A stretch of DNA of 64,000 nt from Parvibaculum sp041688015 (lineage in GTDB: Bacteria > Pseudomonadota > Alphaproteobacteria > Parvibaculales > Parvibaculaceae): NCBI GenBank assembly GCA_041688015.1, contig JBDNIY010000007.1:62001-126000 (forward strand). Reading direction: 5' to 3'. The position numbers and the translations under genes were made by a program. Positions within the stretch are counted from its first letter, which is position 1. Each line of letters starts with the position of its first letter. The notes beneath the pieces are model-generated. The model ran no database searches. It worked only from the letters and a program-made list of their open reading frames with translations, and was not told the DNA's origin. Of this stretch, positions 17,289 through 26,594 are shown one piece after another.

Positions 17289-17744
17289 ATGCCGCGCGCG
17301 CTTATGCTCTGCCTCCTCGCTTGCTTCGTCTTCGCCGCGCCTGCCCGCGCCGCGTCTTTCAGCAAAGCCGATTACACCGCCGCTTCCGCCGCGCTAGATG
17401 ACATCGAAACCCTCATCAACACATCCATCACCAAGCTACATAACGGCATGACCCCGGCCGACGCCCGCGCCGCGCTGCCCCATCTCCAAGAACGCCTGCA
17501 ATGGATGCGCGACACCAAAGTCACCGCCGCCCGCATCGACACCAGCCACACGCTGCGCACAGCGAGCCCCGACAGCCAACGCGCCCAATGCATCATCATG
17601 CGCGCGGGGCTGATGGATGAGGTTTTTCAGGATGTGATGGTGAATGTCTCGATGAAGGCGCGAGGGGTGGGGGATGATGCGTTGCTGCCATTGGATCAAG
17701 TGGCATTCGACGCCGCGACCGGCCAGAGTACATGCCGCCGATAG
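17289..17744 (+). CDS. Small secreted protein of unknown function
   Basis: A 151-residue protein I do not recognise. A signal peptide is clear (PRALMLCLLACFVFAAPARAASF, cleavage probably after ARAA). The mature part is helical and has Cys residues near the middle (AQCIIM) and the end (STCRR), which could form a disulphide. It is preceded by AAGGAGC at 17279-17285. It lies 100 bp before an acyl-CoA dehydrogenase gene, with no evident functional link. Confidence 0.65.
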   Translation: MPRALMLCLLACFVFAAPARAASFSKADYTAASAALDDIETLINTSITKLHNGMTPADARAALPHLQERLQWMRDTKVTAARIDTSHTLRTASPDSQRAQCIIMRAGLMDEVFQDVMVNVSMKARGVGDDALLPLDQVAFDAATGQSTCRR

Positions 17745-17843
17745 CAGCGCGCCGGACGTCGATACCCCCTCGACAAAACCCCCTTTCCATGTCACTTTCC
17801 GCCGCGTTTACTTACATTCCTGAAAGCTAACTGGAGGCACGTC

Positions 17844-19694
17844 ATGCCCAGCTACAAGGCACCGGTCGAGGATTTTCTGTTTTTGTTTCATGAGCTTCTT
17901 GAGATCGAGAAGCGCACCGACCTGCCAGGTTTTGCCGACCTCACGCCCGATATGACGGCGGCCATTCTGGAAGGCGGCGCGAAATTCTGCGAGGAAGTGC
18001 TACAGCCCTTGAATCAGTCGGGCGATGAAGAAGGCTGCCACCTCGAAAACGGCGTCGTGCGCACGCCCAAGGGCTTCAAGGAAGCCTTCAAGGCCTATGC
18101 CGATGGCGGCTGGAACAAGCTCGGCGTCGCCGAGGAATTGGGCGGCGCGAACCTGCCCTCCGTCATCACCTTTGCCTTTTCTGAAATGGGCTCGTCATCT
18201 AATCAGGCTTTTGCCATGTACCCCGGCCTCAGCGGCGCAGCGCTCGGCGCGCTCTGGGCAACGGGCGAAGACTGGATGCGCAAGCATGTGGCCCAGCCCA
18301 TGGCCGATGGCGACTGGGCGGGCACCATGTGCCTGACCGAGCCGCATTGCGGCACCGACTTGAAGCTGATGAAAACGCGCGCCATCTTGCAGGACGATGG
18401 CTCCTATCGCCTCACCGGCACCAAGATTTTCATCTCCGGTGGCGACCAGGACATGACCGACAACATCATCCACATGGTCATCGCCAAGCTGCCCAACAAA
18501 GACGGCAAATTTGTCGATGATCTTAGCACCGTGAATTTCTTCATGGTCCCCAAGATGCTGGTCGATGAGGAAACCGGCAAAATTCTCGGACCCAACAATG
18601 TCACCGTCGGCTCTGTTGAAAAGAAAATGGGCATCAAGGGCAATGCCACTTGCGTCATGAACTTTGAAAATGCGGTCGCCTATCACTTGAAGGGTCGTGC
18701 CCCAGAAAAGAAAACCGAAGACGGCAACGTCGTGAAGTCGAAATCGGCCGGCATGGCTGGCATGTTCGGCATGATGAACGGCGCACGCATGGGCGTCGGC
18801 ATTCAGGGCATCGCGGCGGGCGAAGTCGCCTATCAAAACGGCGTCGCTTACGCACAAGAGCGCCTCGCGGGCCGCTCGCTCACCGGCGTCAAAAACCCCG
18901 ATGGCCCGGCTGACCCCATCATGGTCTTCCCCGATGTGCGCCGTCTGCTCATTTCGTCACGCGCTTTTGTCGAGGGCGCGCGCGCGCTCGCCATGTATGT
19001 GTCCTTCCTCTTCTCTGTCTCGCGCTCCAGCAAAGACGAGGCCGAGCGTCAGGAAGCTGAAGACCTAAGCCAGCTCTTCACGCCCGTCATCAAGGCCTAT
19101 TTCACCGACAAGGGCTTTGAAGCCGCCAATGCTTCCATGCAGGTGTTCGGTGGTCACGGCTATATCCGCGACAACGGCATGGAACAATTCGTGCGCGATG
19201 CCCGCATCAATCAGGTCTATGAGGGTGCCAATGGCATTCAGGCGCTCGACCTTGTGGGCCGCAAGATGACCTCCAAGGGTGGCCGCGCGACGCTGGCCTA
19301 TTTCGCCAAGCTCGAAGCCTTCATCAAGGAAAACGAAGGCGACGCCGAGATGAAGCCCTATATCGACGCGTTGCGCACAGGCTATGGCCGCCTTGGCGAA
19401 GCCGCGGGATGGCTTATGGAGAACGCGCCGAAAAACTACGACAACGCCGGGGCCGCCTCCTATGACATCTTGAACATTTTTGGCACAGTGACGCTGGCAT
19501 GGATGTGGGCGCGTATGGCAAAGGTTTCGCTTGCCAAGCTCAAGGAAGGCACGGGCAACCCCGACTTCTATAAGCGCAAGCTGACACTGGCAAAATATTG
19601 GGCCGAACGCGAAGTGCCGATGACGGCCGGTTGGCTCGAACGCGCCAGAGCAGGCGCAGACGGCCTGATGGAGCTTGATGCCGTCAATTTCTAA
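17844..19694 (+). CDS. Acyl-CoA dehydrogenase with extra C-terminal domain
   Basis: A 616-residue protein, longer than classic acyl-CoA dehydrogenases (about 380) because of a C-terminal Acyl-CoA_dh_C-type extension, as in DmdC/FadE-like bacterial enzymes. FAD and substrate segments are TMCLTEPHCGTDLKLMKTRA and RLTGTKIFISGGDQDMTDN. The region with the catalytic Glu is NQVYEGANGIQALDLVGRKM. The family oxidises acyl-CoA to trans-2-enoyl-CoA and passes electrons to ETF. GGAGGC precedes the ATG by about 8 bp. It ends at a strong terminator. Chain-length specificity cannot be read from the sequence. Confidence 0.93.
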   Translation: MPSYKAPVEDFLFLFHELLEIEKRTDLPGFADLTPDMTAAILEGGAKFCEEVLQPLNQSGDEEGCHLENGVVRTPKGFKEAFKAYADGGWNKLGVAEELGGANLPSVITFAFSEMGSSSNQAFAMYPGLSGAALGALWATGEDWMRKHVAQPMADGDWAGTMCLTEPHCGTDLKLMKTRAILQDDGSYRLTGTKIFISGGDQDMTDNIIHMVIAKLPNKDGKFVDDLSTVNFFMVPKMLVDEETGKILGPNNVTVGSVEKKMGIKGNATCVMNFENAVAYHLKGRAPEKKTEDGNVVKSKSAGMAGMFGMMNGARMGVGIQGIAAGEVAYQNGVAYAQERLAGRSLTGVKNPDGPADPIMVFPDVRRLLISSRAFVEGARALAMYVSFLFSVSRSSKDEAERQEAEDLSQLFTPVIKAYFTDKGFEAANASMQVFGGHGYIRDNGMEQFVRDARINQVYEGANGIQALDLVGRKMTSKGGRATLAYFAKLEAFIKENEGDAEMKPYIDALRTGYGRLGEAAGWLMENAPKNYDNAGAASYDILNIFGTVTLAWMWARMAKVSLAKLKEGTGNPDFYKRKLTLAKYWAEREVPMTAGWLERARAGADGLMELDAVNF

Positions 19695-19716
19695 ATTTGC
19701 AACACGATGAATGAAC

Positions 19717-19745
19717 GGGGCGCTCTTCCACAGAGCGCCCCTTTT
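19717..19745 (+). terminator. Rho-independent terminator after the acyl-CoA dehydrogenase
   Basis: A perfect 10-bp GC-rich stem (19717-19726 with 19732-19741) with a TCCAC loop, followed by TTTTG. Confidence 0.88.
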
Positions 19746-19810
19746 GTTTGCCCTATCGCCGCCCACCACTTCACGTCACAATACTGCCTTACCGCAAAAG
19801 GCCTTTGCCC

Positions 19811-21664
19811 GTGACCCCTCTGCCGCTCCCCCCTCCCCATGACGGGGCATCGCTCCTCACTCCGATCGTTTTTTTGGCCGTGGCTGTCATTGCCGTGCCA
19901 CTTTTTAAACGATTGAAACTCGGCTCGGTGGTTGGCTACCTAGTTGCGGGCATCCTGATCGGCCCGTTTGGTTTCGCCTATTTTTCTGACGCGGCATCCG
20001 TGCTGGCCTTTGCCGAACTTGGCATCGTCATGCTGCTCTTCATCATTGGCCTTGAGCTCAAGCCCTCGCGTCTCTGGGCGATGCGGCGCGATATTTTAGG
20101 CTTTGGTCTGACCCAAATTTTCACCTGCACCGCGGCGCTCACCGGCCTCGCGCTCGCCGCCGGGATGGGCTGGCGCGCCGCCTTGATCGCAGGTTCAGGT
20201 CTTGCTTTGTCGTCCACCGCCTTCGCCGTCCCCTTGATGGGAGAGCGCCGCGAACTGACCCAACGCTATGGCCAGCGCGCCTTTGCCATTCTGCTGATGC
20301 AAGACCTTGCCATCGTGCCGCTTCTGGCGCTCGTCGCCCTGCTCACCCCCGGCGACAAAGCACCCACAGGCGGCTTAACGGAAACACTCGGCATTCTCGC
20401 CGCCGTTGCCGCCGTGGTGCTCTCTGCGCGCTACCTGCTGAACCCTCTTTTTCGCTTCCTAGCCAATTCCGACGCACAAGAAATCATGACGGCCGCCGCC
20501 TTGCTGGCCGTGCTAGGGGCGGCCTTCATCATGCAGGCCGCAGGGCTTTCCATGGCGATGGGGGCCTTCCTTGCAGGCGTATTGCTGGCAGAGTCTAGCT
20601 TCCGTCACGAACTCGAAGCCGACATCGAGCCGTTTCGCAGCCTTCTGCTCGGCCTCTTTTTCATCGCCATCGGCATGGGCATCGACCTCAACCTCGTCAT
20701 GACCCATATCGGCGTCATTGCCGTTGCCGTCGTCGTGCTCATGGCCACCAAGAGCCTCATCATCTATGCCCTGTCGCGTCTCTCAGGCTCGGCTCACGCC
20801 GACGCGCTGCGCATCGCTGGCGTCTTGGCGCAAGGCGGCGAATTTGCTTTTGTGCTATTTGGGGCAGCGGCAACCGCCGGCATCATGTCGCCCATCAATT
20901 CCAACCTGCTGATTGCCAGCGTCACCATCTCATTGGCGCTGACCCCGCTGACCTTTGCCATCGCCAATCGGTTAGCGCGCCCAAAAGCAGGCAGCGAAGA
21001 AATGAAAGTCGATTTCACCGACGCCAAGGGGCAGGCCATCATCATCGGCTTTGGCCGTTTCGGTCAGGTCGTCGCCCAATTCATGCTTTCGCAGGGCGTC
21101 GAAGTGACGGCCATTGAGCGAGATGTCGAGCAGATCAGGGCCGCCTCGCGCTTTGGTTTTCGTGTCTTCTATGGTGACGGCACACGTCTTGATGTGTTGC
21201 GTGCGGCAGGCGCAGAAAATGCCGCGCTGATCGCGCTTTGCATCGTCAAGGATGAGGCCTCCACCAAGATTGTTGATCTGGTGCAATCCCATTTTCCGCT
21301 GGCAAAACTCTATGTCCGTGCCTATGACCGCCGCCAAGCATTGAACTTGCTCGGCAAAAACGTCGATTACCAAATCCGCGAAACCTACGAATCTGCGGTC
21401 ACCTTTGGCGTCGCCTCGCTCGAAGCCCTCGGCTTCACCCATGAGGAAGCCCGCAAGGTTGAAACTGACATACGCCGGCGCGATTCAGAGCGCATGGCTC
21501 TGCAACTAGCAGAGGGTGAGATTCTCGCAGGCAAAAGCCTGATGCACACAAAGGTCGTTGTGCCCGAGCCGCTCGTCCAGCCTCGCCACACCGCAAAGCC
21601 GCTCAACGTTGAAACCGAAGAAGCAACAAAACCCGTGTCGCAAGCCACTGACGTTGCAAGCTGA
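19811..21664 (+). CDS. CPA2-family cation:proton antiporter with TrkA-N domain (KefB/KefC-like)
   Basis: About 617 residues from the GTG at 19811, which sits just before the hydrophobic region; an in-frame TTG at 19748 lies inside the preceding terminator tail and is unlikely. About 12 membrane helices cover residues 10-385, with the CPA2 helix KLGSVVGYLVAGILIGPFGF and the Gln/Asp segment ILLMQDLAIVPLLAL. An RCK/TrkA-N nucleotide-binding domain follows (AIIIGFGRFGQVVAQ ... AIERD), as in KefB/KefC. These exchange K+ or Na+ for H+. No KefF/KefG partner gene lies next to it, so glutathione gating is not indicated. Confidence 0.92.
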   Translation: MTPLPLPPPHDGASLLTPIVFLAVAVIAVPLFKRLKLGSVVGYLVAGILIGPFGFAYFSDAASVLAFAELGIVMLLFIIGLELKPSRLWAMRRDILGFGLTQIFTCTAALTGLALAAGMGWRAALIAGSGLALSSTAFAVPLMGERRELTQRYGQRAFAILLMQDLAIVPLLALVALLTPGDKAPTGGLTETLGILAAVAAVVLSARYLLNPLFRFLANSDAQEIMTAAALLAVLGAAFIMQAAGLSMAMGAFLAGVLLAESSFRHELEADIEPFRSLLLGLFFIAIGMGIDLNLVMTHIGVIAVAVVVLMATKSLIIYALSRLSGSAHADALRIAGVLAQGGEFAFVLFGAAATAGIMSPINSNLLIASVTISLALTPLTFAIANRLARPKAGSEEMKVDFTDAKGQAIIIGFGRFGQVVAQFMLSQGVEVTAIERDVEQIRAASRFGFRVFYGDGTRLDVLRAAGAENAALIALCIVKDEASTKIVDLVQSHFPLAKLYVRAYDRRQALNLLGKNVDYQIRETYESAVTFGVASLEALGFTHEEARKVETDIRRRDSERMALQLAEGEILAGKSLMHTKVVVPEPLVQPRHTAKPLNVETEEATKPVSQATDVAS

Positions 21665-21733
21665 GACTTGGCGCGCGCGCCTCGCTTCATGCTAGAGTTC
21701 GCGCCAGCAAAAATGGCATCTTGGGAAACTTTC

Positions 21734-22501
21734 ATGAAAAATTTGTTCGACATCACAGGCAAAGTCGCCCTTGTCACCGGCGGCTCGCGTGGCATCGGCG
21801 AAATGATCGCCACCGGCTTCGTGGAAGCAGGCTGCAAGGTCTATATTTCGGCCCGCAAGGCGCAACTCTGCAACGACCTAGCCGATGAATTATCAAAGCG
21901 CGGCACCTGCATTTCGCTGCCCGCCGATCTCAGCACAAGAGAAGGTATTGAATTTCTGGCAGGCGAACTTGCCAAGCGCGAAGAAAAACTCGACATCCTC
22001 GTCAACAATGCAGGGGCGGCCTGGGGCGAGCCGATCGATGAATATTCTGAAAGCGGTTGGGACAAGGTGATGAACATCAACCTCAAGGGGCCGTTCTTCG
22101 TCACGCAAAAGATGTTGCCGCTGCTGCGCAAGGCAGGCACGCACGAAAACCCCGCCCGCGTCATTAACATTGCCTCGGTCAACGGTATCGTGCCGCCTGA
22201 ACTTGAGACCTATGCCTACTCATCCTCCAAGGCTGGTTGCATCATGCTAACGCGCCATTTGGCCGGACGCTTAGCGCGCGAGAATATCCTCGTCAACGCC
22301 ATAGCGCCCGGCCCCTTCCCGAGTCACATGATGCGCGCCACGCTGGATGCGTTCGGTGACCAAATCAAGGCTGGCAACCCACGCAATCGCATCGGCACAC
22401 CAGAAGACATTGCGGGTGTCGCAATCTTCCTCTCATCACGCGCCTCGGCCTACACAACCGGTGCCACCATTCCTTGCGACGGTGGCGCAGCAGAAGTCTG
22501 A
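21734..22501 (+). CDS. SDR-family oxidoreductase (gluconate-5-dehydrogenase/RhlG-like)
   Basis: A 255-residue classical short-chain dehydrogenase from the ATG at 21734 (MKNLFDITGKVALVTGGSRG). It has the cofactor motif TGGSRGIG, NNAG (near 92), the catalytic Ser in NIASVNG and YSSSKAG (YxxxK). The C-terminal IPCDGGAAEV is usual. The upstream in-frame extension to 21668 has no family content. It resembles NADPH-dependent 3-ketoacyl reductases such as RhlG. The substrate is not determined. It converges on the first alpha/beta hydrolase gene across an inverted repeat. Confidence 0.9.
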   Translation: MKNLFDITGKVALVTGGSRGIGEMIATGFVEAGCKVYISARKAQLCNDLADELSKRGTCISLPADLSTREGIEFLAGELAKREEKLDILVNNAGAAWGEPIDEYSESGWDKVMNINLKGPFFVTQKMLPLLRKAGTHENPARVINIASVNGIVPPELETYAYSSSKAGCIMLTRHLAGRLARENILVNAIAPGPFPSHMMRATLDAFGDQIKAGNPRNRIGTPEDIAGVAIFLSSRASAYTTGATIPCDGGAAEV

Positions 22502-22542
22502 AGCTCTTTAGGCCACAAAATAAAATTCAACCGAACTGCGGT

Positions 22543-22580
22543 GGCGTTCACCCCTCCTTGCGAGGAAAGGGGTGAACGCC
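22543..22580. repeat. 12-bp inverted repeat between convergent genes
   Basis: GGCGTTCACCCC (22543-22554) and GGGGTGAACGCC (22569-22580) are perfect complements. The inner TCCT/AGGA can extend the stem. On the minus strand the hairpin is followed by an interrupted T-rich stretch, so it may end the alpha/beta hydrolase transcript. Confidence 0.6.
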
Positions 22581-22590
22581 ATACGCGGGC

Positions 22591-23604
22591 TTACGCTCTT
22601 GACGTTAGGAGCGCCTCACGGAAACGCTGCAAGACACCCATTGGGACGCTCGGCTTTGCGCTGCTTTTGCCTGATCCGGCTTTTGCGGCACTCGTTGCCG
22701 ACGATACGACCGGTCCAGTGGCCCGCTCTGCAGCTGCCACAATGGCATCTGCAAATTGCTCGACAAGCGCCAGTGGCATATCATGGCCCATGCCCTTCAC
22801 GATCAGCAGATCAGCGTCTTCCATCGACTTTGCCGTGTCCTCGCCTGCGGCCAACGGTACCAACTTATCTTCCGAACCATGCAAAACAACGATCGGTACC
22901 TTGATCGCGGCCAAGACTTCACGACGGTCGCCACTCGCCTTGACCAACGCGAGTTGGCGGAGCAAACCGGCCGGGTGGTAGGCACGCATGGAGTCTCTTA
23001 TCGCCCATTCCTTGAGCACTTGCGGCTCCGTGGGAAATGCCGGGCTGGCGATCAGGCGGTTGAACTCCATATCCCGCGCGACAATGCTTTCGATATCGCT
23101 GGCCATTGCTGCCGGGCGGAGAAAGAGCTTCAGCACATCATCGTTGATACGCGGCAACTCAGGATTGCCTGACGTTGACATAATGGAGGTCAGCGAGAAA
23201 ACTCGTCCGGGATGTTCTGCTGCCATCGTTTGCGCGATCATCCCGCCCATGCCGGCGCCAACAATATGCGCTTTTTCAACCTTGACGCCGTCCAGGAGAT
23301 TGACGGCATCATTTGCCAAGTCACCCAGCGTATAGCCCGCGAAGTTGAAATCCTTGGCCGCCGCGGCCGCCAGCATGTCGTCATGGGTCATGCCGTTGAC
23401 AGGCGGCATTTTGCTGGAAAGCCCGCTGTCGCGATTGTCCATACGAATTACACGGTAGCCGCGCTTGACCAGTTTCTTGCACAAATCCACCGGCCATTGC
23501 GTCAATTGTGACCCAAGCCCAGGGATGAGAAGGATTGCCTCGTTCTTAGGCGAACCGAAACTATCATACTCGATTGTAATTACATTCGTCTTTATACGTG
23601 CCAT
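22591..23604 (-). CDS. Alpha/beta hydrolase paralogue 1, nucleophile Ser replaced by Gly
   Basis: A 337-residue protein from the ATG at 23604, which has a perfect AAGGAGG 7 bp upstream; in-frame sequence to 23706 is spurious. The alpha/beta hydrolase fold is complete (LLIPGLGSQLTQWP oxyanion loop, Asp in HGSEDKLVPL, His in VKGMGHDMPL). The nucleophile elbow, however, reads HIVGAGMGGMIAQ, with Gly118 where both neighbouring paralogues have Ser. Codon 118 (23253-23251) is GGC; AGC would restore Ser. A 45-residue Ala/Ser-rich tail is also unique to it. It is probably catalytically inactive, or a different activity has evolved. Unlike paralogues 2 and 3, it has its own transcription unit. Confidence 0.9.
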   Translation of the reverse strand: MARIKTNVITIEYDSFGSPKNEAILLIPGLGSQLTQWPVDLCKKLVKRGYRVIRMDNRDSGLSSKMPPVNGMTHDDMLAAAAAKDFNFAGYTLGDLANDAVNLLDGVKVEKAHIVGAGMGGMIAQTMAAEHPGRVFSLTSIMSTSGNPELPRINDDVLKLFLRPAAMASDIESIVARDMEFNRLIASPAFPTEPQVLKEWAIRDSMRAYHPAGLLRQLALVKASGDRREVLAAIKVPIVVLHGSEDKLVPLAAGEDTAKSMEDADLLIVKGMGHDMPLALVEQFADAIVAAAERATGPVVSSATSAAKAGSGKSSAKPSVPMGVLQRFREALLTSRA

Positions 23605-23794
23605 ATCAATCCTCCTTCGGTGCAGAATTGCTACAACACACAATGTCGGCATTGCTGACGAGAAGTTGAACGGGGCATAAAGGTAGATCATATGGCTTAT
23701 AAGCAAGATGCTTTTCAGCCACTATTTTCGTATGATGAATGGTCGCTTCAGAATTATGTGAAGTTCATTTGTACGCAAATTATTTTATCTAATC

Positions 23795-23829
23795 AAAAAA
23801 CCCCGCCTTGTTTTTCAGGGCGGGGTTTT
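23795..23829 (-). terminator. Rho-independent terminator after alpha/beta hydrolase paralogue 2
   Basis: AAAACCCCGCC (23797-23807) pairs with GGCGGGGTTTT (23819-23829). On the minus strand the stem is followed by a T run (from the A6 at 23795-23800). It lies 18 bp beyond the stop at 23848. Confidence 0.9.
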
Positions 23830-23847
23830 GATTGAAACACGGAAAAT

Positions 23848-24759
23848 TTATTCTGCGGTGGCCTGATGTTCTGCACGCTCGGCAAGTGCCGCAATGAGCT
23901 GAACATATTGCGGGCAAAGCTCCACGGACAGGTCGTGACCCATCCCCTCAATCAATTCGAGCTTCGCACCTGCCACATGCAGTGCCGTATCAACGCCGCC
24001 ATCAACCGTCACTAAGGGATCAGATTTCCCGTGAATGACAAGAAAAGGAAGACGAACGTTTTTCAGACGATCAACCCGGCTCCCATCGGCCACAATCGCC
24101 GCATATTGCCGTGTCGCCCCTTCGGGGTAGTACATATGATCATATTCGGCGGCACATTTTTGATAGAGCGCCTCATCGCTCATCGGATAAGCGGGGCTTT
24201 GATAAACGCGCCGCCCCTTCATGCTGTGGCGCAGCACCACTTCGCGTTCACCCGAGGCCGGACGCTCTTGCAACGCCACCATCGCCGCCTCGCTCGCCTT
24301 GGGCAAATCAGGATTACCGGTCGTGGACATGATTGACGTCACCGAGATGATCTTGTCTGGATGATTGATCGCCATCGACTGCACGATCATGCCACCCATC
24401 GAGATGCCCATAATATGCGCACGCTTGATACCAAGCGCATCGAGCAACGCCATGCCGTCGGCGGCCATGTCGCTCAGCTGATAAGGAATATCTGCCTTCG
24501 TGTCCGCCTTCAGCGCCTTCACCACATCACTCATCACCGGAATGCCTTTGAGCTTTTCCGATTTGCCGGCATCACGGTTGTCATAGCGAATGACGCGGAA
24601 ACCACGCGCCTTCAAGCCATCCATCAGCGGCTCAGGCCAGCTCATCATGGTGGACGTATAGCCGTTCACCAGCAGCAACGGCCGGCCATCAGCAGGCCCC
24701 CGATCTTCATAGTTGATGGTGATGCCATTAGCCTTCACGGTTTTCATATTCACGCTCAT
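23848..24759 (-). CDS. Alpha/beta hydrolase paralogue 2
   Basis: A 303-residue protein from the ATG at 24759 (MSVNMKTVKANGITINYEDR), preceded by GTGAGGGG. The catalytic triad appears intact: nucleophile elbow MGISMGGMIVQSMAINHP, Asp in HGKSDPLVTV, His in IEGMGHDLSVEL. It resembles proline-iminopeptidase- or haloalkane-dehalogenase-like hydrolases used on small esters or epoxides; the substrate is unknown. It starts 5 bp after the stop of paralogue 3, so both are read as one unit from 25670 to the terminator near 23800. Confidence 0.92.
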   Translation of the reverse strand: MSVNMKTVKANGITINYEDRGPADGRPLLLVNGYTSTMMSWPEPLMDGLKARGFRVIRYDNRDAGKSEKLKGIPVMSDVVKALKADTKADIPYQLSDMAADGMALLDALGIKRAHIMGISMGGMIVQSMAINHPDKIISVTSIMSTTGNPDLPKASEAAMVALQERPASGEREVVLRHSMKGRRVYQSPAYPMSDEALYQKCAAEYDHMYYPEGATRQYAAIVADGSRVDRLKNVRLPFLVIHGKSDPLVTVDGGVDTALHVAGAKLELIEGMGHDLSVELCPQYVQLIAALAERAEHQATAE

Positions 24760-24764
24760 GCCCC

Positions 24765-25670
24765 TCACTCCGCTGCTTTGGCGCCATGCGCGCGCGCCAC
24801 AACAGACGACACCGCATCGGCATAGGTCTTGACGAGACCAAGCGGAAAATCATGCCCCATGCCGGGCACCACACGAAGCTCAGCACTAGGAATACTGGCG
24901 GCTGTATCCTTGCCCCCTTCAACGGGCACCAGCGGATCGTCTGCACCATGCACCACCACGGTGGGCACTTTGAGCTTTTTCAGCTTTTCGCGGCGATCCC
25001 CATTGGCGACAATCGCGGCCATCTGGCGTGCCGTGCCAACGGGATAGAGTGAGCGATGAACGTCACGGCTCACCCATTGGCGCAAGGTCACATCATCGGT
25101 CGGAAAGCCGGGGCTGCCGATCACCTTCCAAGCGTTGATGCCGCGCGTGATTGCGCCTTCAATGTCGCCTTCAACAGCAGGGGCCATCAGCACAGCCATA
25201 GCTTCGGGCTTTGCTTGCGGTAGCGCCGGATTACCGGTCGTGGACATGATCGAGGTCAGTGACAGCGTGTGGCCGGGATGATTGATCGCCACGAGCTGCG
25301 CAATCATGCCGCCCATCGACGCGCCCACAATATGCGCTCGGCTGATCCCCAGCGCATCGAGCAGGCCCACGGCATCGCCCGCCATATCATCCAGCGTATA
25401 GGCCGACGTGGCTGGTTTGCCCGCCATCAGCGCACCAAAGATCGCTGCCATATCCGGCATGCCTGCAGCTTCAAATTTCGTCGAAAGCCCAATGTCGCGA
25501 TTGTCGAACCGCACGACATAAAAACCACGCGATACCAATTCCTCGCAAAATTCGACCGGCCACATGGTCAGCTGCGCGCCAAGCCCCATAATCAACAGGA
25601 CGGTTTCATGAGCTTTGTCGCCAAATGTCTCATATTCAATGTTGATGCCGTTCGCCTGAACCTGCGCCAT
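24765..25670 (-). CDS. Alpha/beta hydrolase paralogue 3
   Basis: A 301-residue protein (MAQVQANGINIEYETFG) with GGGAG 7 bp before the ATG. The triad is intact: VGASMGGMIAQLVAINHP, Asp in HGADDPLVPVEGG, His in VPGMGHDFPLGL. It is more similar by eye to paralogues 1 and 2 than to the other alpha/beta hydrolases in the window, sharing MSTTGNP- and VIRxDNRDxG-type stretches. It is first gene of the two-gene unit with paralogue 2. Membership of the esterase/lactonase-like branch is the most that can be said. Confidence 0.92.
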   Translation of the reverse strand: MAQVQANGINIEYETFGDKAHETVLLIMGLGAQLTMWPVEFCEELVSRGFYVVRFDNRDIGLSTKFEAAGMPDMAAIFGALMAGKPATSAYTLDDMAGDAVGLLDALGISRAHIVGASMGGMIAQLVAINHPGHTLSLTSIMSTTGNPALPQAKPEAMAVLMAPAVEGDIEGAITRGINAWKVIGSPGFPTDDVTLRQWVSRDVHRSLYPVGTARQMAAIVANGDRREKLKKLKVPTVVVHGADDPLVPVEGGKDTAASIPSAELRVVPGMGHDFPLGLVKTYADAVSSVVARAHGAKAAE

Positions 25671-25842
25671 AAAAATCTCCCTGATTGCGGTTTGTGCCTC
25701 TTTGTCGAAAAGTCTAGCAGCGGACTTGCATCACGCGCAGCCAAAACCCATAGTTAATGAATATCATTAATGTATTTCGAGGGCGATCCCATCTGATCAT
25801 CGCGCCCACAAAAGCCAAAACAGACAAAGGAAACGCAACCCC

Positions 25843-26493
25843 ATGACCCTCAGCTATGATCTCTTCTGGTCCTTCCGCTCACCCTATTCCTATCTCATCA
25901 CCCCGCGCCTGCAGGCGCTTGAGCGCGACTATGACGTCAAGGTCAACGTGCGCCCGGTCTATCCCATTGCCGTGCGCATCAAGGGCTTTTTCAAACAGGT
26001 GAACCCCCAGTGGCCACCCTATTTGATGAAAGACACCAAACGCATCGCCGAAATGACCGGCATGCCCTACGCATGGCCCTCGCCCGACCCCATCGTCATG
26101 GACATGAAGGCAGGTGAGGTGCCTGAGGATCAACCCTATATCCATCGCCTCACCCGGTTGGGCGTCGCCGCCACCGAACAGGGCAAGGGACTTTCTTTCC
26201 TCAAGGAAATCAGCGGCGTCATTTTCAGTGGCACCCGCCATTGGCACGAAGGCGATCACCTGAAAGATGCCGCCGCCCGCGCTGGCCTTGATCTCAGCGC
26301 ACTCGACAAACAGATCGAAGCCGGCCCCGACCATTATGAGGCCATCATCGTCGCCAATGAAGCCGCCCAGAAGGCAGCGGGCCATTGGGGCGTGCCGCTA
26401 ATGGTTTTCGAAGGCGAGCCGTTCTTCGGGCAAGACCGTATTGACCATCTGGTCTGGCGCATGAGCCAAAAAGGCCTGACAAAACGCGGATGA
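25843..26493 (+). CDS. 2-hydroxychromene-2-carboxylate isomerase-like protein (DsbA/GST-kappa fold)
   Basis: A 216-residue protein. The N-terminal DLFWSFRSPYSYLITPRLQ is the HCCA-isomerase/GST-kappa signature, in which Ser replaces the Cys of DsbA. The C-terminal GHWGVPLMVFEGEPFFGQDRIDHL is the cis-Pro loop and substrate-site region. Known members isomerise 2-hydroxychromene-2-carboxylate in naphthalene degradation or conjugate glutathione. The rest of a naphthalene pathway is absent here, so the reaction is open. It is 100 bp before glpD and may be a separate unit. Confidence 0.85.
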   Translation: MTLSYDLFWSFRSPYSYLITPRLQALERDYDVKVNVRPVYPIAVRIKGFFKQVNPQWPPYLMKDTKRIAEMTGMPYAWPSPDPIVMDMKAGEVPEDQPYIHRLTRLGVAATEQGKGLSFLKEISGVIFSGTRHWHEGDHLKDAAARAGLDLSALDKQIEAGPDHYEAIIVANEAAQKAAGHWGVPLMVFEGEPFFGQDRIDHLVWRMSQKGLTKRG

Positions 26494-26594
26494 ACCCACC
26501 CCTCGCATCAAGCCACTTGGGCGCGCATCCGACTGGACCCGCGCGCCCAAGCCCGCTAGCCTTCGCGCTTCACTTGAAATGCAGTTAGGACACG

